DNA of 64,000 nt. It comes from Moraxella sp. VT-16-12. Its GTDB lineage: Bacteria > Pseudomonadota > Gammaproteobacteria > Pseudomonadales > Moraxellaceae. The position numbers were made by a program, and so were the translations under genes. Below, piece by piece: positions 19,206-29,110 of the stretch. The first letter of the stretch is position 1, and the number at the start of each line of letters is the position of its first letter. Below the pieces are notes generated by a model. It had not been told where the DNA came from. It searched no databases and saw only the letters and a program-made list of their open reading frames with translations. The stretch covers positions 62,001 to 126,000 of the forward strand of contig NZ_NKHK02000007.1 of assembly GCF_002224245.2 (NCBI RefSeq). The letters run 5' to 3'.

Positions 19206-19526
19206 ATGATTACCCTAACCAAGCGAGCGATTAGCCATGTCAAAGAGTTTCTTGACAACCGTGGTCAAGGTGTTGGCATTCGTGTGGGCGTACGAACGGC
19301 AGGGTGTTCAGGGCTTGCCTATGTGCTTGAATTTGTGGACGAACCCAACGACACCGACGAGCGGTTTGACAATGATGGTGTGAGTGTTTTTGTAGACCCA
19401 AAAAGTTTGGTCTATCTAGACGGCTTACAGATGGACTATGTAACCGAAGGGCTAAACTCTGGCTTTAAATTCACCAACCCCAACCAAACTGGTGAATGTG
19501 GCTGTGGCGAATCCTTTACGGTGTGA
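19206..19526 (+). CDS. iscA: A-type Fe-S carrier IscA
   Basis: 106 residues, starting [13 protein letters not shown]. The three conserved cysteines are Cys34 (TAGCSGLAY) and Cys98/Cys100 in the C-terminal GECGCGESF motif. It accepts clusters from IscU and passes them to apo-proteins. Its stop is one base before the hscB start. Confidence 0.97.
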   Translation: MITLTKRAISHVKEFLDNRGQGVGIRVGVRTAGCSGLAYVLEFVDEPNDTDERFDNDGVSVFVDPKSLVYLDGLQMDYVTEGLNSGFKFTNPNQTGECGCGESFTV

Positions 19527-19527
19527 T

Positions 19528-20073
19528 ATGAAACAAAATGATTTTTTTGCCTTATTTGGTCTGCCTGTAAGATTTGACATTGACAAAACCGCCCTAAAAC
19601 AGCAGTTTTTAGCACTACAAAAACAACACCACCCAGATAATTTTTTGGGTGATGAGACTAAACACGCCGAACAAAATACCGCCCTGATTAACCACGCTTA
19701 CACCACCTTAAATCGTGATGACAGTCGTGCGGTATATCTGTTAGAATATGTGGGTGTGGCATTTAATTTGGACAAATCCATCTGTGATGAGCCGTTTTTG
19801 ATGCAGATGATGCAATTTCGCATGGACTTAGAAGATGCCATCCTTGACAAAGACCACGCAAGCATCCAAGCCATCGCTCATACGGTCAGCCAAGCACAAA
19901 CCCTAACCGCCAAAGAATTTCATCAGGCATTTAATGACAAACAGTGGGATATTGCCCAAAACATCGCCCAAAAAATGAAGTTTTTGGCTAATTTATATGA
20001 TGACATTCATCATGCCCTATCCCAAGCCAAACTTGGTGATAACACAGACAATGACGATGATTTATATGTTTAA
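19528..20073 (+). CDS. hscB: Co-chaperone HscB (J-domain protein)
   Basis: 181 residues from ATG 19528; the frame is open into iscA but this ATG gives the conserved MKQNDFFALFGLP start. The J domain has HHPD with the HPD triad at residues 35-37. The C-terminal helical region binds IscU. HscB delivers IscU to HscA and stimulates its ATPase. Confidence 0.93.
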   Translation: MKQNDFFALFGLPVRFDIDKTALKQQFLALQKQHHPDNFLGDETKHAEQNTALINHAYTTLNRDDSRAVYLLEYVGVAFNLDKSICDEPFLMQMMQFRMDLEDAILDKDHASIQAIAHTVSQAQTLTAKEFHQAFNDKQWDIAQNIAQKMKFLANLYDDIHHALSQAKLGDNTDNDDDLYV

Positions 20074-20193
20074 TGTTAAGTTTGCTTAAAAGCCACCAAT
20101 ACCAAAAACATTAAACACATAAGATTACCAGTCAATTTTATCGCCCACAAAGCGTGTGCCATTTGCTCAGCCAATTTATCAGACCAAACTACC

Positions 20194-22053
20194 ATGTCTT
20201 TACTCCAAATCAGCGAACCCAACCAATCTGCCAAACCCCACGAACATCGTTTTGCCTTAGGTATTGACCTTGGGACAACGCATTCTTTGGTGGGAGTCGT
20301 CAAATCTGGACGAGCAGACGTGCTACCCTTTGGCAGCTCACCTTTGATGCCAAGCGTGGTCTATTATGGCGACAAATCAGACATGCCTGTGGTGGGTCAT
20401 CACGCCCTGTCTTTTGATGACCCAAAAAACACCATCATCTCCGCCAAACGCTTTATGGGTCGCTCGCTTGATGACATCAAATTTAGCCACCCTTATGAGC
20501 TGACTGGCACAGACAATGCCATGCCCGCATTTATCACCGCCCAAGGTGAAAAATCCCCTGTGGAAACATCGGCTCATATCCTAGCCAAGCTATTTAATCA
20601 CGCCAAAGCCAGTTTGCCTGCTGACAGCATACAAGGGGCAGTGATTACTGTGCCTGCCTATTTTGATGAAGCACAGCGTCAAGCCACCAAAGACGCCGCT
20701 ACCAGCATTGGACTGCCTGTCTTACGCCTGCTTAACGAACCAACCGCCGCTGCCATCGCTTATGGTTTGGACAAATCTGCCACCACAGGCACCTATCTGA
20801 TTTATGATTTGGGCGGTGGCACTTTTGATGTGTCTGTGCTACATTTAAATGATGGCGTGTTTGAAGTTTTGGCAACAGGGGGCAACAGTGCCTTGGGGGG
20901 CGATGACATTGACCGTTTAATCGCCAACTTTTTTATCAGATCAGCAGGCATTGACCCCAAAGACGTAGATAGCACCCAAAAATCCGCCCTAGCTCGCCTT
21001 GCCAAAAGCTACAAACAAACCTTGTCAAGCCGTCAAGCGGTATCAGTAGATATTGACATCAATGGCACGCCATTTACCACGCTTTTAACCCATGAACAGC
21101 TACGCCAAATCTGTGAGCCTGTCATCAAAAGAACCATGCAGATTGTTGGGCAAGTACTGACAGACGCTCGCCTTGACAAACCGACGATTGACGATGTGGT
21201 GCTGGTGGGTGGCTCAACACGCATGCCGATTGTGCGTGATGCGGTGCAAGCATATTTTGATAAAACCCCCCTTTGCTCCATCAACCCTGATGAAGTGGTC
21301 GCCCTAGGTGCAACACGACTGGCTCATCAGCTCATCTCTAACGACAGTCAAAATCTGCTTTTGCTTGATGTTACACCCTTGTCGCTAGGGCTTGAAACGA
21401 TGGGCGGTCTGACCGAAGTGATTATCCCACGTAACACGCCCATTCCTGTGGCACGTCGCCAAACCTTTACCACGCACACAGATGGGCAAACAGGCATGGT
21501 GATTCATGTGGTGCAAGGCGAACGTGAAACCGTGGCAGATTGTCGCACCTTGGCAAACTTTACCTTAACTGGCATTCCGCCCATGAAAGCGGGGCTTGCT
21601 CGTGTGGAAGTTACCTTTGCCATTGATGCCAATGGTCAGCTTACCGTCTCTGCCATGGAGCTAAGCACCAAAGTTGCTAGCAAAATTGATGTGGTGCCAA
21701 GCTATGGATTGAGCGAAAGTCAGCAAGAAGAGCTATTAAAAGCCGGATTTATTCATGCCAAAGCAGACAAAGAAAAACGCATGCTCATTGAAGCACAAGT
21801 AGAGGCTGAGCGTGAGATTTTGGCATTAGATTCGGCTTTGGCAGAGTTTGCTGATTTATTAACACAAACACAAGTCATTGATTTACAAGAACAAATAAAC
21901 AAAGTCAAATCCGCCATCGCCACTGACGACAAAGCGGTGCTAGATAGTGCGGTCAGTCAGCTCAAACCTTTGTCAGACCACTTTGCCTCTGTCATCATGA
22001 ATCAAAACATCAAACAAGCATTGGCAGGCACAAAAACAAGCGACTGGCGATAA
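20194..22053 (+). CDS. hscA: Fe-S assembly chaperone HscA (Hsp70 family)
   Basis: 619 residues. Hsp70 nucleotide-binding domain with [44 protein letters not shown] and [11 protein letters not shown]. The substrate domain is shortened, as in HscA. A 120-base gap separates it from hscB, wider than the other isc gaps, but I see no terminator there. It works with HscB to release clusters from IscU. Confidence 0.96.
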   Translation: MSLLQISEPNQSAKPHEHRFALGIDLGTTHSLVGVVKSGRADVLPFGSSPLMPSVVYYGDKSDMPVVGHHALSFDDPKNTIISAKRFMGRSLDDIKFSHPYELTGTDNAMPAFITAQGEKSPVETSAHILAKLFNHAKASLPADSIQGAVITVPAYFDEAQRQATKDAATSIGLPVLRLLNEPTAAAIAYGLDKSATTGTYLIYDLGGGTFDVSVLHLNDGVFEVLATGGNSALGGDDIDRLIANFFIRSAGIDPKDVDSTQKSALARLAKSYKQTLSSRQAVSVDIDINGTPFTTLLTHEQLRQICEPVIKRTMQIVGQVLTDARLDKPTIDDVVLVGGSTRMPIVRDAVQAYFDKTPLCSINPDEVVALGATRLAHQLISNDSQNLLLLDVTPLSLGLETMGGLTEVIIPRNTPIPVARRQTFTTHTDGQTGMVIHVVQGERETVADCRTLANFTLTGIPPMKAGLARVEVTFAIDANGQLTVSAMELSTKVASKIDVVPSYGLSESQQEELLKAGFIHAKADKEKRMLIEAQVEAEREILALDSALAEFADLLTQTQVIDLQEQINKVKSAIATDDKAVLDSAVSQLKPLSDHFASVIMNQNIKQALAGTKTSDWR

Positions 22054-22086
22054 CTTAGACATTTTTATCAAAAAGAAGTGAATACT

Positions 22087-22425
22087 ATGGTAACTGTAAC
22101 CGTACTGCCCCATCATGAGATTTGCCCAGAAGGGGCGACCGTTGAGCTTAATGAAGGCGACAACCTACTAGAAGGCTTGCATGAGCATGGGGTCAAGATT
22201 GAACACGCTTGCGACATGTCAAAGGCTTGCACCACCTGTCATGTTGTCATTCGTCAAGGCTTTGACAGCCTAGAAGAAATGGACGACATAGAAGCCGACC
22301 TGCTTGACCGTGCGTGGGGCTTAGAGCCCAACTCTCGTCTGTCTTGCCAGTGTATTGTCGCTGATGAAAACTTGACCATTCATATCCCCAAATACACCCT
22401 AAATCACGCCAAAGAAAATCATTAA
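22087..22425 (+). CDS. fdx: [2Fe-2S] ferredoxin of the isc operon
   Basis: 112 residues from ATG 22087; a GTG 9 bases earlier is in frame, but AAAAGAAG is spaced better for the ATG. Cluster cysteines Cys42, Cys48, Cys51 and Cys87 follow the C-X5-C-X2-C...C pattern of adrenodoxin-type ferredoxins. It donates electrons for cluster assembly. Confidence 0.95.
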   Translation: MVTVTVLPHHEICPEGATVELNEGDNLLEGLHEHGVKIEHACDMSKACTTCHVVIRQGFDSLEEMDDIEADLLDRAWGLEPNSRLSCQCIVADENLTIHIPKYTLNHAKENH

Positions 22426-22430
22426 ACTGC

Positions 22431-22643
22431 ATGACAACACCCAACAAAAAACCCACCACCAAAGAACTGCTGACAGAGTTTGTGGCAGAATGCAACTTTC
22501 AGCTGACACTAACCCTTGTGATTGGCATACTTGGCACGCTAGTGGGTTTTGTGCTTTGGACAAGTTTTTGGGCGTTGTTTTTGCTATTGCCTTTATTTGC
22601 AGTGATTTATCATCTTATCAAAAAACATCAAAGTCAGCCTTAA
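22431..22643 (+). CDS. Small two-helix membrane protein at the end of the isc operon
   Basis: 70 residues, 5 bases after fdx. A charged N-terminus (TTPNKKPTTKELLTEFVAECNF) is followed by two hydrophobic segments at about residues 28-45 and 46-62 and a basic end. It occupies the place where many isc operons carry iscX, but it is not IscX, which is soluble and acidic. Function unknown. Confidence 0.7.
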   Translation: MTTPNKKPTTKELLTEFVAECNFQLTLTLVIGILGTLVGFVLWTSFWALFLLLPLFAVIYHLIKKHQSQP

Positions 22644-22728
22644 TGTCTGATGACAGATAAATCTTAGCAGGCTATTTATCAACGTCAAATTATTTGTTAC
22701 AATATATAAATTTTCATTGGAGCGACCT

Positions 22729-23766
22729 ATGGCACTCGTATCTTTACGCCAACTTTTAGACCATGCGGGCGAACACGCTTATGGCTTGCCTGCCTTTAAC
22801 GTCAATAACTTAGAGCAAATGCGTGCCATCATGATGGCAGCCGACCAAACTGACTCCCCTGTGATTGTGCAGGCTTCTGCTGGGGCTCGTAAATACGCAG
22901 GTGCACCGTTTTTGCGTCATTTAATTTTATCCGCCATTGAAGAGTGGCCACACATTCCTGTGGTCATGCACCAAGACCACGGTACCAGCCCTGCCGTTTG
23001 CCAACGTTCTATCCAGCTTGGATTTAGCTCGGTGATGATGGATGGCTCATTAAAAGAAGATGGCAAAACCCCTGCTGATTACGAGTACAATGTAGGCGTT
23101 ACTCGTGAAGTCGTCAAAATGGCTCATGCTTGCGGTGTGTCGGTAGAAGGTGAAATCGGCGTGCTAGGTAGCCTAGAGACAGGCATGGCAGGCGAAGAAG
23201 ACGGCGTGGGAGCTGAAGGCGTGCTTGACCACAGTCAGCTTTTGACCTCAGTAGATGAAGCTCGTCAGTTTGTCGCTGATACAAATGTGGACGCTTTGGC
23301 AATCGCCGTGGGCACTTCACATGGTGCGTATAAATTTACCCGTCCACCAACAGGTGATATTTTGGCGATTGAGCGTATCAAAGAAATCCATGAAGCCCTA
23401 CCCAATACCCACCTTGTCATGCACGGTTCAAGCTCTGTCCCCCAAGAGTGGCTAAAAATCATCAACGAAAATGGTGGCAATATCGGCGAGACCTATGGTG
23501 TGCCTGTGGAACAGCTGGTAGATGCCATCAAACACGGCGTACGCAAAATCAACATTGACACCGATTTGCGTTTGGCAAGCACAGGGGCAATTCGCAAGTT
23601 TATGAACGAACACCCTGCCGAGTTTGACCCTCGCAAATACTTGCAGGCTTCCATCAACGCCATGAAAGACATCTGTGTGGCACGTTATGAAGCCTTTGGT
23701 AGTGCAGGTAATGCCAGTAAAATTCGTCCCATCAGCCTAGAAAAGATGGTAGAATATTACAAATAA
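22729..23766 (+). CDS. fba: Class II fructose-bisphosphate aldolase
   Basis: 345 residues from ATG 22729; an earlier TTG in frame adds only four residues. Zn2+-dependent aldolase of glycolysis and gluconeogenesis. Motifs are [22 protein letters not shown] with zinc-site histidine, [25 protein letters not shown] and VMHGSSSVP. The length and the insert after VEGEIGVLG fit the CbbA/type B subgroup. Followed by a clear terminator. Confidence 0.95.
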   Translation: MALVSLRQLLDHAGEHAYGLPAFNVNNLEQMRAIMMAADQTDSPVIVQASAGARKYAGAPFLRHLILSAIEEWPHIPVVMHQDHGTSPAVCQRSIQLGFSSVMMDGSLKEDGKTPADYEYNVGVTREVVKMAHACGVSVEGEIGVLGSLETGMAGEEDGVGAEGVLDHSQLLTSVDEARQFVADTNVDALAIAVGTSHGAYKFTRPPTGDILAIERIKEIHEALPNTHLVMHGSSSVPQEWLKIINENGGNIGETYGVPVEQLVDAIKHGVRKINIDTDLRLASTGAIRKFMNEHPAEFDPRKYLQASINAMKDICVARYEAFGSAGNASKIRPISLEKMVEYYK

Positions 23767-23781
23767 TCGTACACATTTTGG

Positions 23782-23814
23782 CAAAACCCAGCGATATGTT
23801 GGGTTTTGTTTTTT
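23782..23814 (+). terminator. Rho-independent terminator of fba
   Basis: Perfect 9-bp stem CAAAACCCA / TGGGTTTTG with a 9-base loop, followed by six T's, 15 bases after the stop codon. Confidence 0.88.
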
Positions 23815-23834
23815 GATACCAAATAAGGAAAGCT

Positions 23835-24467
23835 ATGATTGGCATGATTACAGGGCAAGTTGCCTACCTGTCCGCTCCTGTGGCTTGTGTGATGACAAGT
23901 GGCGGTGTGGCTTATGAGATTGAGCTGCCCATTGGGGCATTTTGTGGGCTTAGTGTGGGGGCAAGTGTCAGCTTATTTACCCACCTTCATGTGCGTGAAG
24001 ACGCTCATCTGCTCTTTGGTTTTACCGACAAAGCTGAGCGAGAAATTTTTAAAAAACTTATTAAAATCAATGGTGTGGGTACAAAAATGGCACTTGCCAT
24101 ACTCTCCACACTGCCCGCCCAAGAGCTACGCCACGCCGTAGAGTATGGTGATGAAACCGCCCTAACTCGTGTGGCAGGCATTGGCAAAAAAACCGCCCAA
24201 CGCCTTATCATTGAGCTAAATGGTAAACTCGATAATATAGGTGATGACAATTTTGTTGATACCAAGCACCAGCCAAGCCAAGAAAACAACCAAACCGCAA
24301 ACCCCATGCACGTCATCGCTGAGACCGAAAGTGCCTTGGTAAGCCTTGGCTACAAAGAAAAAGAAGCCCAATCCGCCATCAAAACCGCCAAACAAACCCT
24401 GCCTGATGATGATTTGACCACGTCCAACCTATTAAAGGCGAGTCTAAAAATTTTGTCAGGGTTTTAA
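23835..24467 (+). CDS. ruvA: Holliday junction branch migration protein RuvA
   Basis: 210 residues. N-terminal OB fold (MIGMITGQVAYL), tandem helix-hairpin-helix motifs (LIKINGVGTKMALAIL and VAGIGKKTAQRLIIELNGKL) and a C-terminal RuvB-binding domain (ALVSLGYKEKEAQSAI). RuvA binds four-way junctions and loads RuvB. ruvB and ruvC are not adjacent. The 3' end overlaps the convergent trmO by 12 bases. Confidence 0.96.
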   Translation: MIGMITGQVAYLSAPVACVMTSGGVAYEIELPIGAFCGLSVGASVSLFTHLHVREDAHLLFGFTDKAEREIFKKLIKINGVGTKMALAILSTLPAQELRHAVEYGDETALTRVAGIGKKTAQRLIIELNGKLDNIGDDNFVDTKHQPSQENNQTANPMHVIAETESALVSLGYKEKEAQSAIKTAKQTLPDDDLTTSNLLKASLKILSGF

Positions 24468-25166
24468 TGGTCGCACGCCACACAGCACCAAAACGCCCCG
24501 CTCATCCATATAAAATTCCACGTCCACCGCCCCATAACGCATCACAAAAACGCTATCGGTTTCTGTTTGGCGATAGGCAGGGCGTGGGTCTTGGGCGATT
24601 AAATCGCTAATCATCTGCATATCTTGTGGTTGTAGCACGCCATCAGACACGCAATCAGCCAACTTAGCCTTGGCTGGCTCACTGATGATGACTGTTTTGG
24701 TAACTGGCCTATCCACACCCACCGCACCACTGACATTATCCACAAAAGGCAAATAAGGCTTAATGTCAAAAATGGGCGTGCCATCTGCCATATCCGCCCC
24801 TGTAATGTGCAAAATCGTTTGATTGTCCACCATCTCCACCTTATCAAGAGCCACCACCGACAAACCAAGCTGACTGGGTCTGTACATACTGCGTGTGGCA
24901 AAAACACCGATTTTATCGTTACCGCCCAATCTGGGTGGACGCACCTGTGGACGAAAATTGGCTTGGCTTTTATTATGATGAAACTGCCACAGCACCCACA
25001 AATGACTATACTGCTCAATACCCGCAAAAGCATCCGGCGTATCAAAGGGAGCAACAAAGCGAATGTGGCTTTTGATGGCAACAAGGTTTGGCTGACGGGG
25101 AATGCCAAATTTTTGGGTCAAAGGTGAATGATGGTAACCAATGATGGGAAGTGTATGGGTGTTCAT
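24456..25166 (-). CDS. trmO: tRNA (N6-threonylcarbamoyladenosine-37-N6)-methyltransferase TrmO
   Basis: 236 residues. TsaA/YaeB family, which methylates t6A37 in certain tRNAs using SAM. Family marks are HSPLTQKFGIPRQPNL near the start, IGVFATRSMYRPSQLGLS, and DIKPYLPFVD. The C-terminal YAEB domain includes DPRPAY. Convergent and overlapping with ruvA by 12 bases. Confidence 0.92.
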   Translation of the reverse strand: MNTHTLPIIGYHHSPLTQKFGIPRQPNLVAIKSHIRFVAPFDTPDAFAGIEQYSHLWVLWQFHHNKSQANFRPQVRPPRLGGNDKIGVFATRSMYRPSQLGLSVVALDKVEMVDNQTILHITGADMADGTPIFDIKPYLPFVDNVSGAVGVDRPVTKTVIISEPAKAKLADCVSDGVLQPQDMQMISDLIAQDPRPAYRQTETDSVFVMRYGAVDVEFYMDERGVLVLCGVRPLKP

Positions 25167-25327
25167 GGATTTTTTAGGGGATTTGTGCTAAAATGATGGG
25201 CGTTGCCAACCATTAGTAACTGTCTGTGGCAAAAATCATTATCATAACACACATTTTGTCTTTACCCAATGTTGTGGTACTTTTAGCAACCGAAATAATT
25301 CTCAATCCTAAATAAAAGTGATACGCC

Positions 25328-26101
25328 ATGTCAAAATTTATCAAAGAAACTGTTACTTATGTCCACCACTGGACAGACAGCCTATTCACCATCAAAACCA
25401 CGCGTAGCGACAGTTTGCGTTTTCGTAGTGGCGAATTTGCCATGATTGGGCTAGAAGTTGATGGCAAACCACTCGTGCGTGCCTACTCTATCGCTTCGCC
25501 TGCTTGGGCAGAAGAGCTAGAATTTTACTCCATCAAAGTCCAAAACGGCCCTTTGACATCACGCCTGCAACACATCAAAGTTGGCGATGAACTGCTGGTC
25601 AGCAAAAAACCCACAGGCACACTGGTGCTCGATGACTTATTACCCGGCAAAAACTTATATATGTTAGCAACAGGTACAGGGCTGGCTCCGTTTTTGTCGC
25701 TTGTGCGTGAGCCAGAAGTCTATGAACGCTTTGAAAAGGTAATTTTGGTACACGGCGTGCGTCATGTGGAAGATTTGGCGTATCGTGAGATGTTTGAAAA
25801 CGACTTGCCCAATGATGAGATTTTTGGCGAATGGGTGCGTGAAAAGTTCATTTATTATCCCACCGTTACTCGTGATGAATTTAAACACACAGGACGTGTT
25901 ACTGAGCTTTTAAAATCAGGCAAACTCTTTGAAGACATTGGGCTGCCCCCCATAAGCAAAGAAAATGACCGTGTGATGATTTGTGGTAGCATGGCAATGA
26001 ATGCTGACACGTCTGCCATTTTGGACGAATTTGGTCTGACTGTTTCACCGCGTATGGGTGTGCCTGCTGATTATGTGGTAGAGCGAGCATTTGTAGGCTA
26101 A
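25328..26101 (+). CDS. fpr: Ferredoxin/flavodoxin--NADP+ reductase
   Basis: 257 residues. FAD-binding motif RAYSIAS (RxYS), then the NADP domain with LATGTGLAPFLSL, VHGVRH and MICGSMAMN. It ends VERAFV, a C-terminal stretch typical of the subclass found in Pseudomonas and Azotobacter. It exchanges electrons between NADPH and ferredoxin, so it may serve the fdx product made upstream. Confidence 0.93.
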   Translation: MSKFIKETVTYVHHWTDSLFTIKTTRSDSLRFRSGEFAMIGLEVDGKPLVRAYSIASPAWAEELEFYSIKVQNGPLTSRLQHIKVGDELLVSKKPTGTLVLDDLLPGKNLYMLATGTGLAPFLSLVREPEVYERFEKVILVHGVRHVEDLAYREMFENDLPNDEIFGEWVREKFIYYPTVTRDEFKHTGRVTELLKSGKLFEDIGLPPISKENDRVMICGSMAMNADTSAILDEFGLTVSPRMGVPADYVVERAFVG

Positions 26102-26180
26102 TTTAAAAAAATCCAAATTTGGGCGTGTTTTTTGCAAGTCAAGTAATGATATCAACAAATACGCCCATTGAAGGATTTTT

Positions 26181-26579
26181 ATGTACATTGAATGTCAACA
26201 ATGCCACGCCAACAATCACATAAACACCGAGTGTATCAACTGTCATGCCACATTAACCCATCATGTTGCACAAAAAAAGCCCCTATTAGCCTACCTTTTA
26301 AAAACGGTGATTACAGGCATCTTACTTATCATCATTGCCTTATTTGCTTACGAATACCATTTTAGAAACGCCCTATTTCCCCAAACTCCCAGAAACGCCA
26401 TCTCCCAAGAGTACACAGCCATTGATGCGTGCATTAAAAAATTTTACACCCATCACAATAGCTTATCCATCTGCTCGCAGGCTCTTGAAAAAATGCAGGC
26501 AGAATATCCAAATGCCCCAGAGATTAACCCTGTCATACTCAACGCCTTTGCCGAAATTTACTCCCAACAGCTCCGATAA
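26181..26579 (+). CDS. Small zinc-ribbon membrane protein, unknown function
   Basis: 132 residues. Two CxxC pairs, ECQQCHANNHINTECINCHATL, form an N-terminal zinc-ribbon-like knuckle. One transmembrane helix follows at about residues 38-58 (LLKTVITGILLIIIALFA). The rest is presumably periplasmic with two further cysteines (ACIKKF, SICSQAL) that could form a disulfide. I do not recognise the family. Confidence 0.6.
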   Translation: MYIECQQCHANNHINTECINCHATLTHHVAQKKPLLAYLLKTVITGILLIIIALFAYEYHFRNALFPQTPRNAISQEYTAIDACIKKFYTHHNSLSICSQALEKMQAEYPNAPEINPVILNAFAEIYSQQLR

Positions 26580-26656
26580 TTTCATCATTTTTTCACATGA
26601 CATCAAAAAAAGACGTGTTAGACTAAGGGCAAGCCTTTTATTATTGGTGTTTGTTT

Positions 26657-27277
26657 ATGAAAATCGCTCTATCTGTGTTTGCCCTACTGATTTTATCTGC
26701 TTTTGCGGTGGTATTTAGTCAAGCTCCCACCAATCCTGCCAGTCAAGCCACTGCTCCATCAGTCACATCCCATGGGTCTGCCATCGCCCAACACACTCTA
26801 TCGCCAAGACAGCTAGAACTGGTTAATCAGCCCGCCCTACCAGCAGGCACGCAGATTGACAAGTTGATTGTTTATAAATCCAAACGGGAAATGCACGCTT
26901 TTTATCAAGATAAACTGATTAAAATTTATCCGATTTCACTGGGAAAAAGTCCCATAGGGCACAAGCAATTTGAAGGCGACATGAAAACCCCCGAAGGCGT
27001 TTATTCTATCAATGACAGAAATCCAAACAGTGCTTATCATAAAAATTTGGGGATTTCTTACCCAAACGCCCAAGATGTCGCTTTTGCCAAATCGCATGGC
27101 AAATCCGCAGGCGGAGCGATTAAAATTCATGGCATTAAAAACGGTCTTGGCGACATCATCGGAGCAAATCACTTATTAAAAGACTGGACACATGGCTGTA
27201 TCGCCGTTACCGACCGTGAGATGGACGAGCTGTTTGTGGCGGTGGTGGACAATGCCCCCATTCATATTTTGCCCTAA
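26657..27277 (+). CDS. L,D-transpeptidase (YkuD domain) family protein
   Basis: 206 residues from ATG 26657; an in-frame TTG lies 6 bases earlier. An N-terminal signal or anchor helix is followed by a YkuD domain with IKIHGIKNG and the catalytic THGCIAVTDREMDEL motif. Such periplasmic enzymes make 3-3 peptidoglycan crosslinks or attach proteins to peptidoglycan; the short single-domain layout resembles the YafK/ErfK-like groups. It converges on the next gene with a 4-base overlap of stops. Confidence 0.88.
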   Translation: MKIALSVFALLILSAFAVVFSQAPTNPASQATAPSVTSHGSAIAQHTLSPRQLELVNQPALPAGTQIDKLIVYKSKREMHAFYQDKLIKIYPISLGKSPIGHKQFEGDMKTPEGVYSINDRNPNSAYHKNLGISYPNAQDVAFAKSHGKSAGGAIKIHGIKNGLGDIIGANHLLKDWTHGCIAVTDREMDELFVAVVDNAPIHILP

Positions 27278-27765
27278 ATTTGGTTTAACCAAATGGGTGG
27301 TAGCCGATGTGTAAATGCCAACATATCTTTTTTAGCATGACGATAATACTCACGATACGCCTGCACCGCATCATCACAGCGATACTCATCAGGCATGGCT
27401 TGTGGCGGTGGTACAAACGGCATGTCTGTGGTAATGGGATTGGTGCTTAATATGGCACGCAGTTTTTTGTCAGTCAGATGCACCTTGCCATAGCGGTGTG
27501 TATATTCATCACACAAACAGACAAACAACTGATACAACCAGCCATAATGCCAACAAGACTGACGCACCCACAGTGCAGATGGGTGGTTTTGATGGGTGGG
27601 GCGATACAACATGGCTTTTTGTTCATCATCAAACGTCTTTGCACCACATAAATGATGTGTGGTACAAAGTAGCTGAGCATATTCAAGTATCATCTTGACC
27701 ACGTGTTTATCAGCATGATACATAGCACAAATGACAGGGTCGCTGTCCAAATAAAAGATATTCAA
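27274..27765 (-). CDS. Uncharacterised protein of a family also seen in phages
   Basis: 163 residues. It begins with TTG and overlaps the preceding HIT gene by 4 bases. The N-terminus NIFYLDSDPVICAMYHADKHVVKMILEYAQLL is a conserved start I associate with a family shared by bacteria and phages, with a His/Asp-rich core (HADKHVVKM, THQNHPSALWVRQS). The function of that family is unknown to me. Cys, His and Trp are frequent, so metal binding is possible. Confidence 0.65.
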   Translation of the reverse strand: MNIFYLDSDPVICAMYHADKHVVKMILEYAQLLCTTHHLCGAKTFDDEQKAMLYRPTHQNHPSALWVRQSCWHYGWLYQLFVCLCDEYTHRYGKVHLTDKKLRAILSTNPITTDMPFVPPPQAMPDEYRCDDAVQAYREYYRHAKKDMLAFTHRLPPIWLNQI

Positions 27766-28196
27766 GCTGTTACAACACCATCATCAATCTTGGCACTGAT
27801 TTTACTTGCCAGCAAAGCAAGCTCATCTGGGTCGGCAAAGCTACCTTCATGCTTACCAAGTTCGTGGACATGGCTAGGGATTAGGTGCAGGTGATAATGA
27901 AACACGCTTTGACCTGCATCTTGGTGGTTAAGCTGCATTTGTACCACGCCATTGACCCCAAGTGCTTTACGCTGAGCTTTGATGATTTTTTGGGCGGTGG
28001 CAATCACGGCGGTGGCATATTCTAAGGGCAAATCAGTCAGCTCTACCGCTTGGTATTTTGGCACAACCAACACATGACCTGTCGCCTGTGGCATGACGTC
28101 CATAAATGCCAAAGTTTTATCATCTTCATAAACTTTGTGGCAGGGAATCTCGCCACGTAGGATTTTGGCAAAAATATTATCAGAATTGTAGCTCAT
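27762..28196 (-). CDS. HIT-family (histidine triad) hydrolase
   Basis: 144 residues from ATG 28196, chosen because GGA lies 7-8 bases upstream; ATG at 28202 is also possible. The histidine triad FHYHLHLIP is present, and IFAKILRGEIPCHKVYEDD and GHVLVVPKYQ are typical of HinT/Hit proteins that hydrolyse nucleoside phosphoramidates or related nucleotides. Translationally coupled to the TTG-started gene downstream. Confidence 0.92.
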   Translation of the reverse strand: MSYNSDNIFAKILRGEIPCHKVYEDDKTLAFMDVMPQATGHVLVVPKYQAVELTDLPLEYATAVIATAQKIIKAQRKALGVNGVVQMQLNHQDAGQSVFHYHLHLIPSHVHELGKHEGSFADPDELALLASKISAKIDDGVVTA

Positions 28197-28390
28197 CGTC
28201 ATTTCCAAAGTAATCTAAACACACCATCATTGTAGCAAGAGACGCTTGATAATACAATCATTCTACGCACAGATAAGGCAAATAAACCATCGCCAAAAAA
28301 GCACACTTTTCACTATCTTGTCTATCAAAACATGATTTTCTCTTTTAAATGATTTATGATATATTAACTTATTTTAATCAAGAGCCAGCC

Positions 28391-29023
28391 ATGACCGATA
28401 CTTTTATACTTCAAGAATTTATCATCAATGACACTTCTTTTCGGGTACACAACGTTAAAATAGACAAGCTCATCTGTGAGCGTGATTTGCCCATGATGTT
28501 TTTGGCACATTATGACAGCTTGCCTGATGACATCAAAACCGACAAACCACTTGCGACATTTTTAAAATACAGTACCCAAAAAATGACCACCCAAGAAGCC
28601 GCCACCTTGCTTGGTCTACCCCCAAACACCATCAAACCTGCCACCCACATCAAAATCACAGGCACAACCGTACTGGTTTGGGACGATTTTCCGCTTGCTT
28701 TGCATTTACAATTCACCAATACCGCCAAAGAATTTCAGACCCACTACGATGGCGAACCAAGCAGATTAATGCAAAAAGAAGCTCAGGCTTTTGCTTTTTC
28801 GGGCAATGTCCACGTCCTACATAAAACTACCACCAAAACACTCATCAGCGTGGATTTATCCGATGATGAATTTACCATCGCACCAAATGAAAGCTACACT
28901 CGCCTACCCAACAGCCACGCACTTGCTACCACGCAGATTTTAAACATCGCCAAAGACAAGTCGCCACAGTTTTTAGCACATTTGGCAGACGTCATCAGCA
29001 CCAAGGTAATGGACAGCCTTTGA
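28391..29023 (+). CDS. Uncharacterised 210-residue protein upstream of dapF
   Basis: The likely start is ATG 28391 (MTDTFILQEFIIN) after CAAGAGCC; the frame is open 42 bases earlier. No signal peptide or membrane helix. The middle contains a predicted helix (MTTQEAATLLGLP) and short strands such as HIKITGTTVLVWDDFPLALHLQF. I do not recognise a family. It sits 87 bases before dapF and is not clearly cotranscribed with it. Confidence 0.6.
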   Translation: MTDTFILQEFIINDTSFRVHNVKIDKLICERDLPMMFLAHYDSLPDDIKTDKPLATFLKYSTQKMTTQEAATLLGLPPNTIKPATHIKITGTTVLVWDDFPLALHLQFTNTAKEFQTHYDGEPSRLMQKEAQAFAFSGNVHVLHKTTTKTLISVDLSDDEFTIAPNESYTRLPNSHALATTQILNIAKDKSPQFLAHLADVISTKVMDSL

Positions 29024-29056
29024 GACGGTCAAGCCCCAAATTATCCTTTATAATTT

Positions 29057-29075
29057 TGGTATAACGTGGTAAGAT
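29057..29075 (+). promoter_or_regulatory. Putative overlapping extended -10 elements for dapF
   Basis: TGG-TATAAC (29057-29065) and TGG-TAAGAT (29067-29075) lie side by side 36-54 bases before the dapF start. Either could act as an extended -10; no convincing -35 is seen. Confidence 0.35.
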
Positions 29076-29110
29076 GAAACGGCAAATTTGACGAAAATAA
29101 GGATAAACAA

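Noticed and set aside
20076-20195. A 39-codon minus-strand frame filling the hscB-hscA gap, with a hydrophobic end
   Set aside because: It begins opposite the hscA start, has no visible ribosome site, and lies antisense inside a well-formed operon. Probably chance.
25231-25245. ATCATTATCAT upstream of fpr as a Fur box
   Set aside because: Only one half of the Fur consensus matches, and such AT-rich strings are common in this genome.
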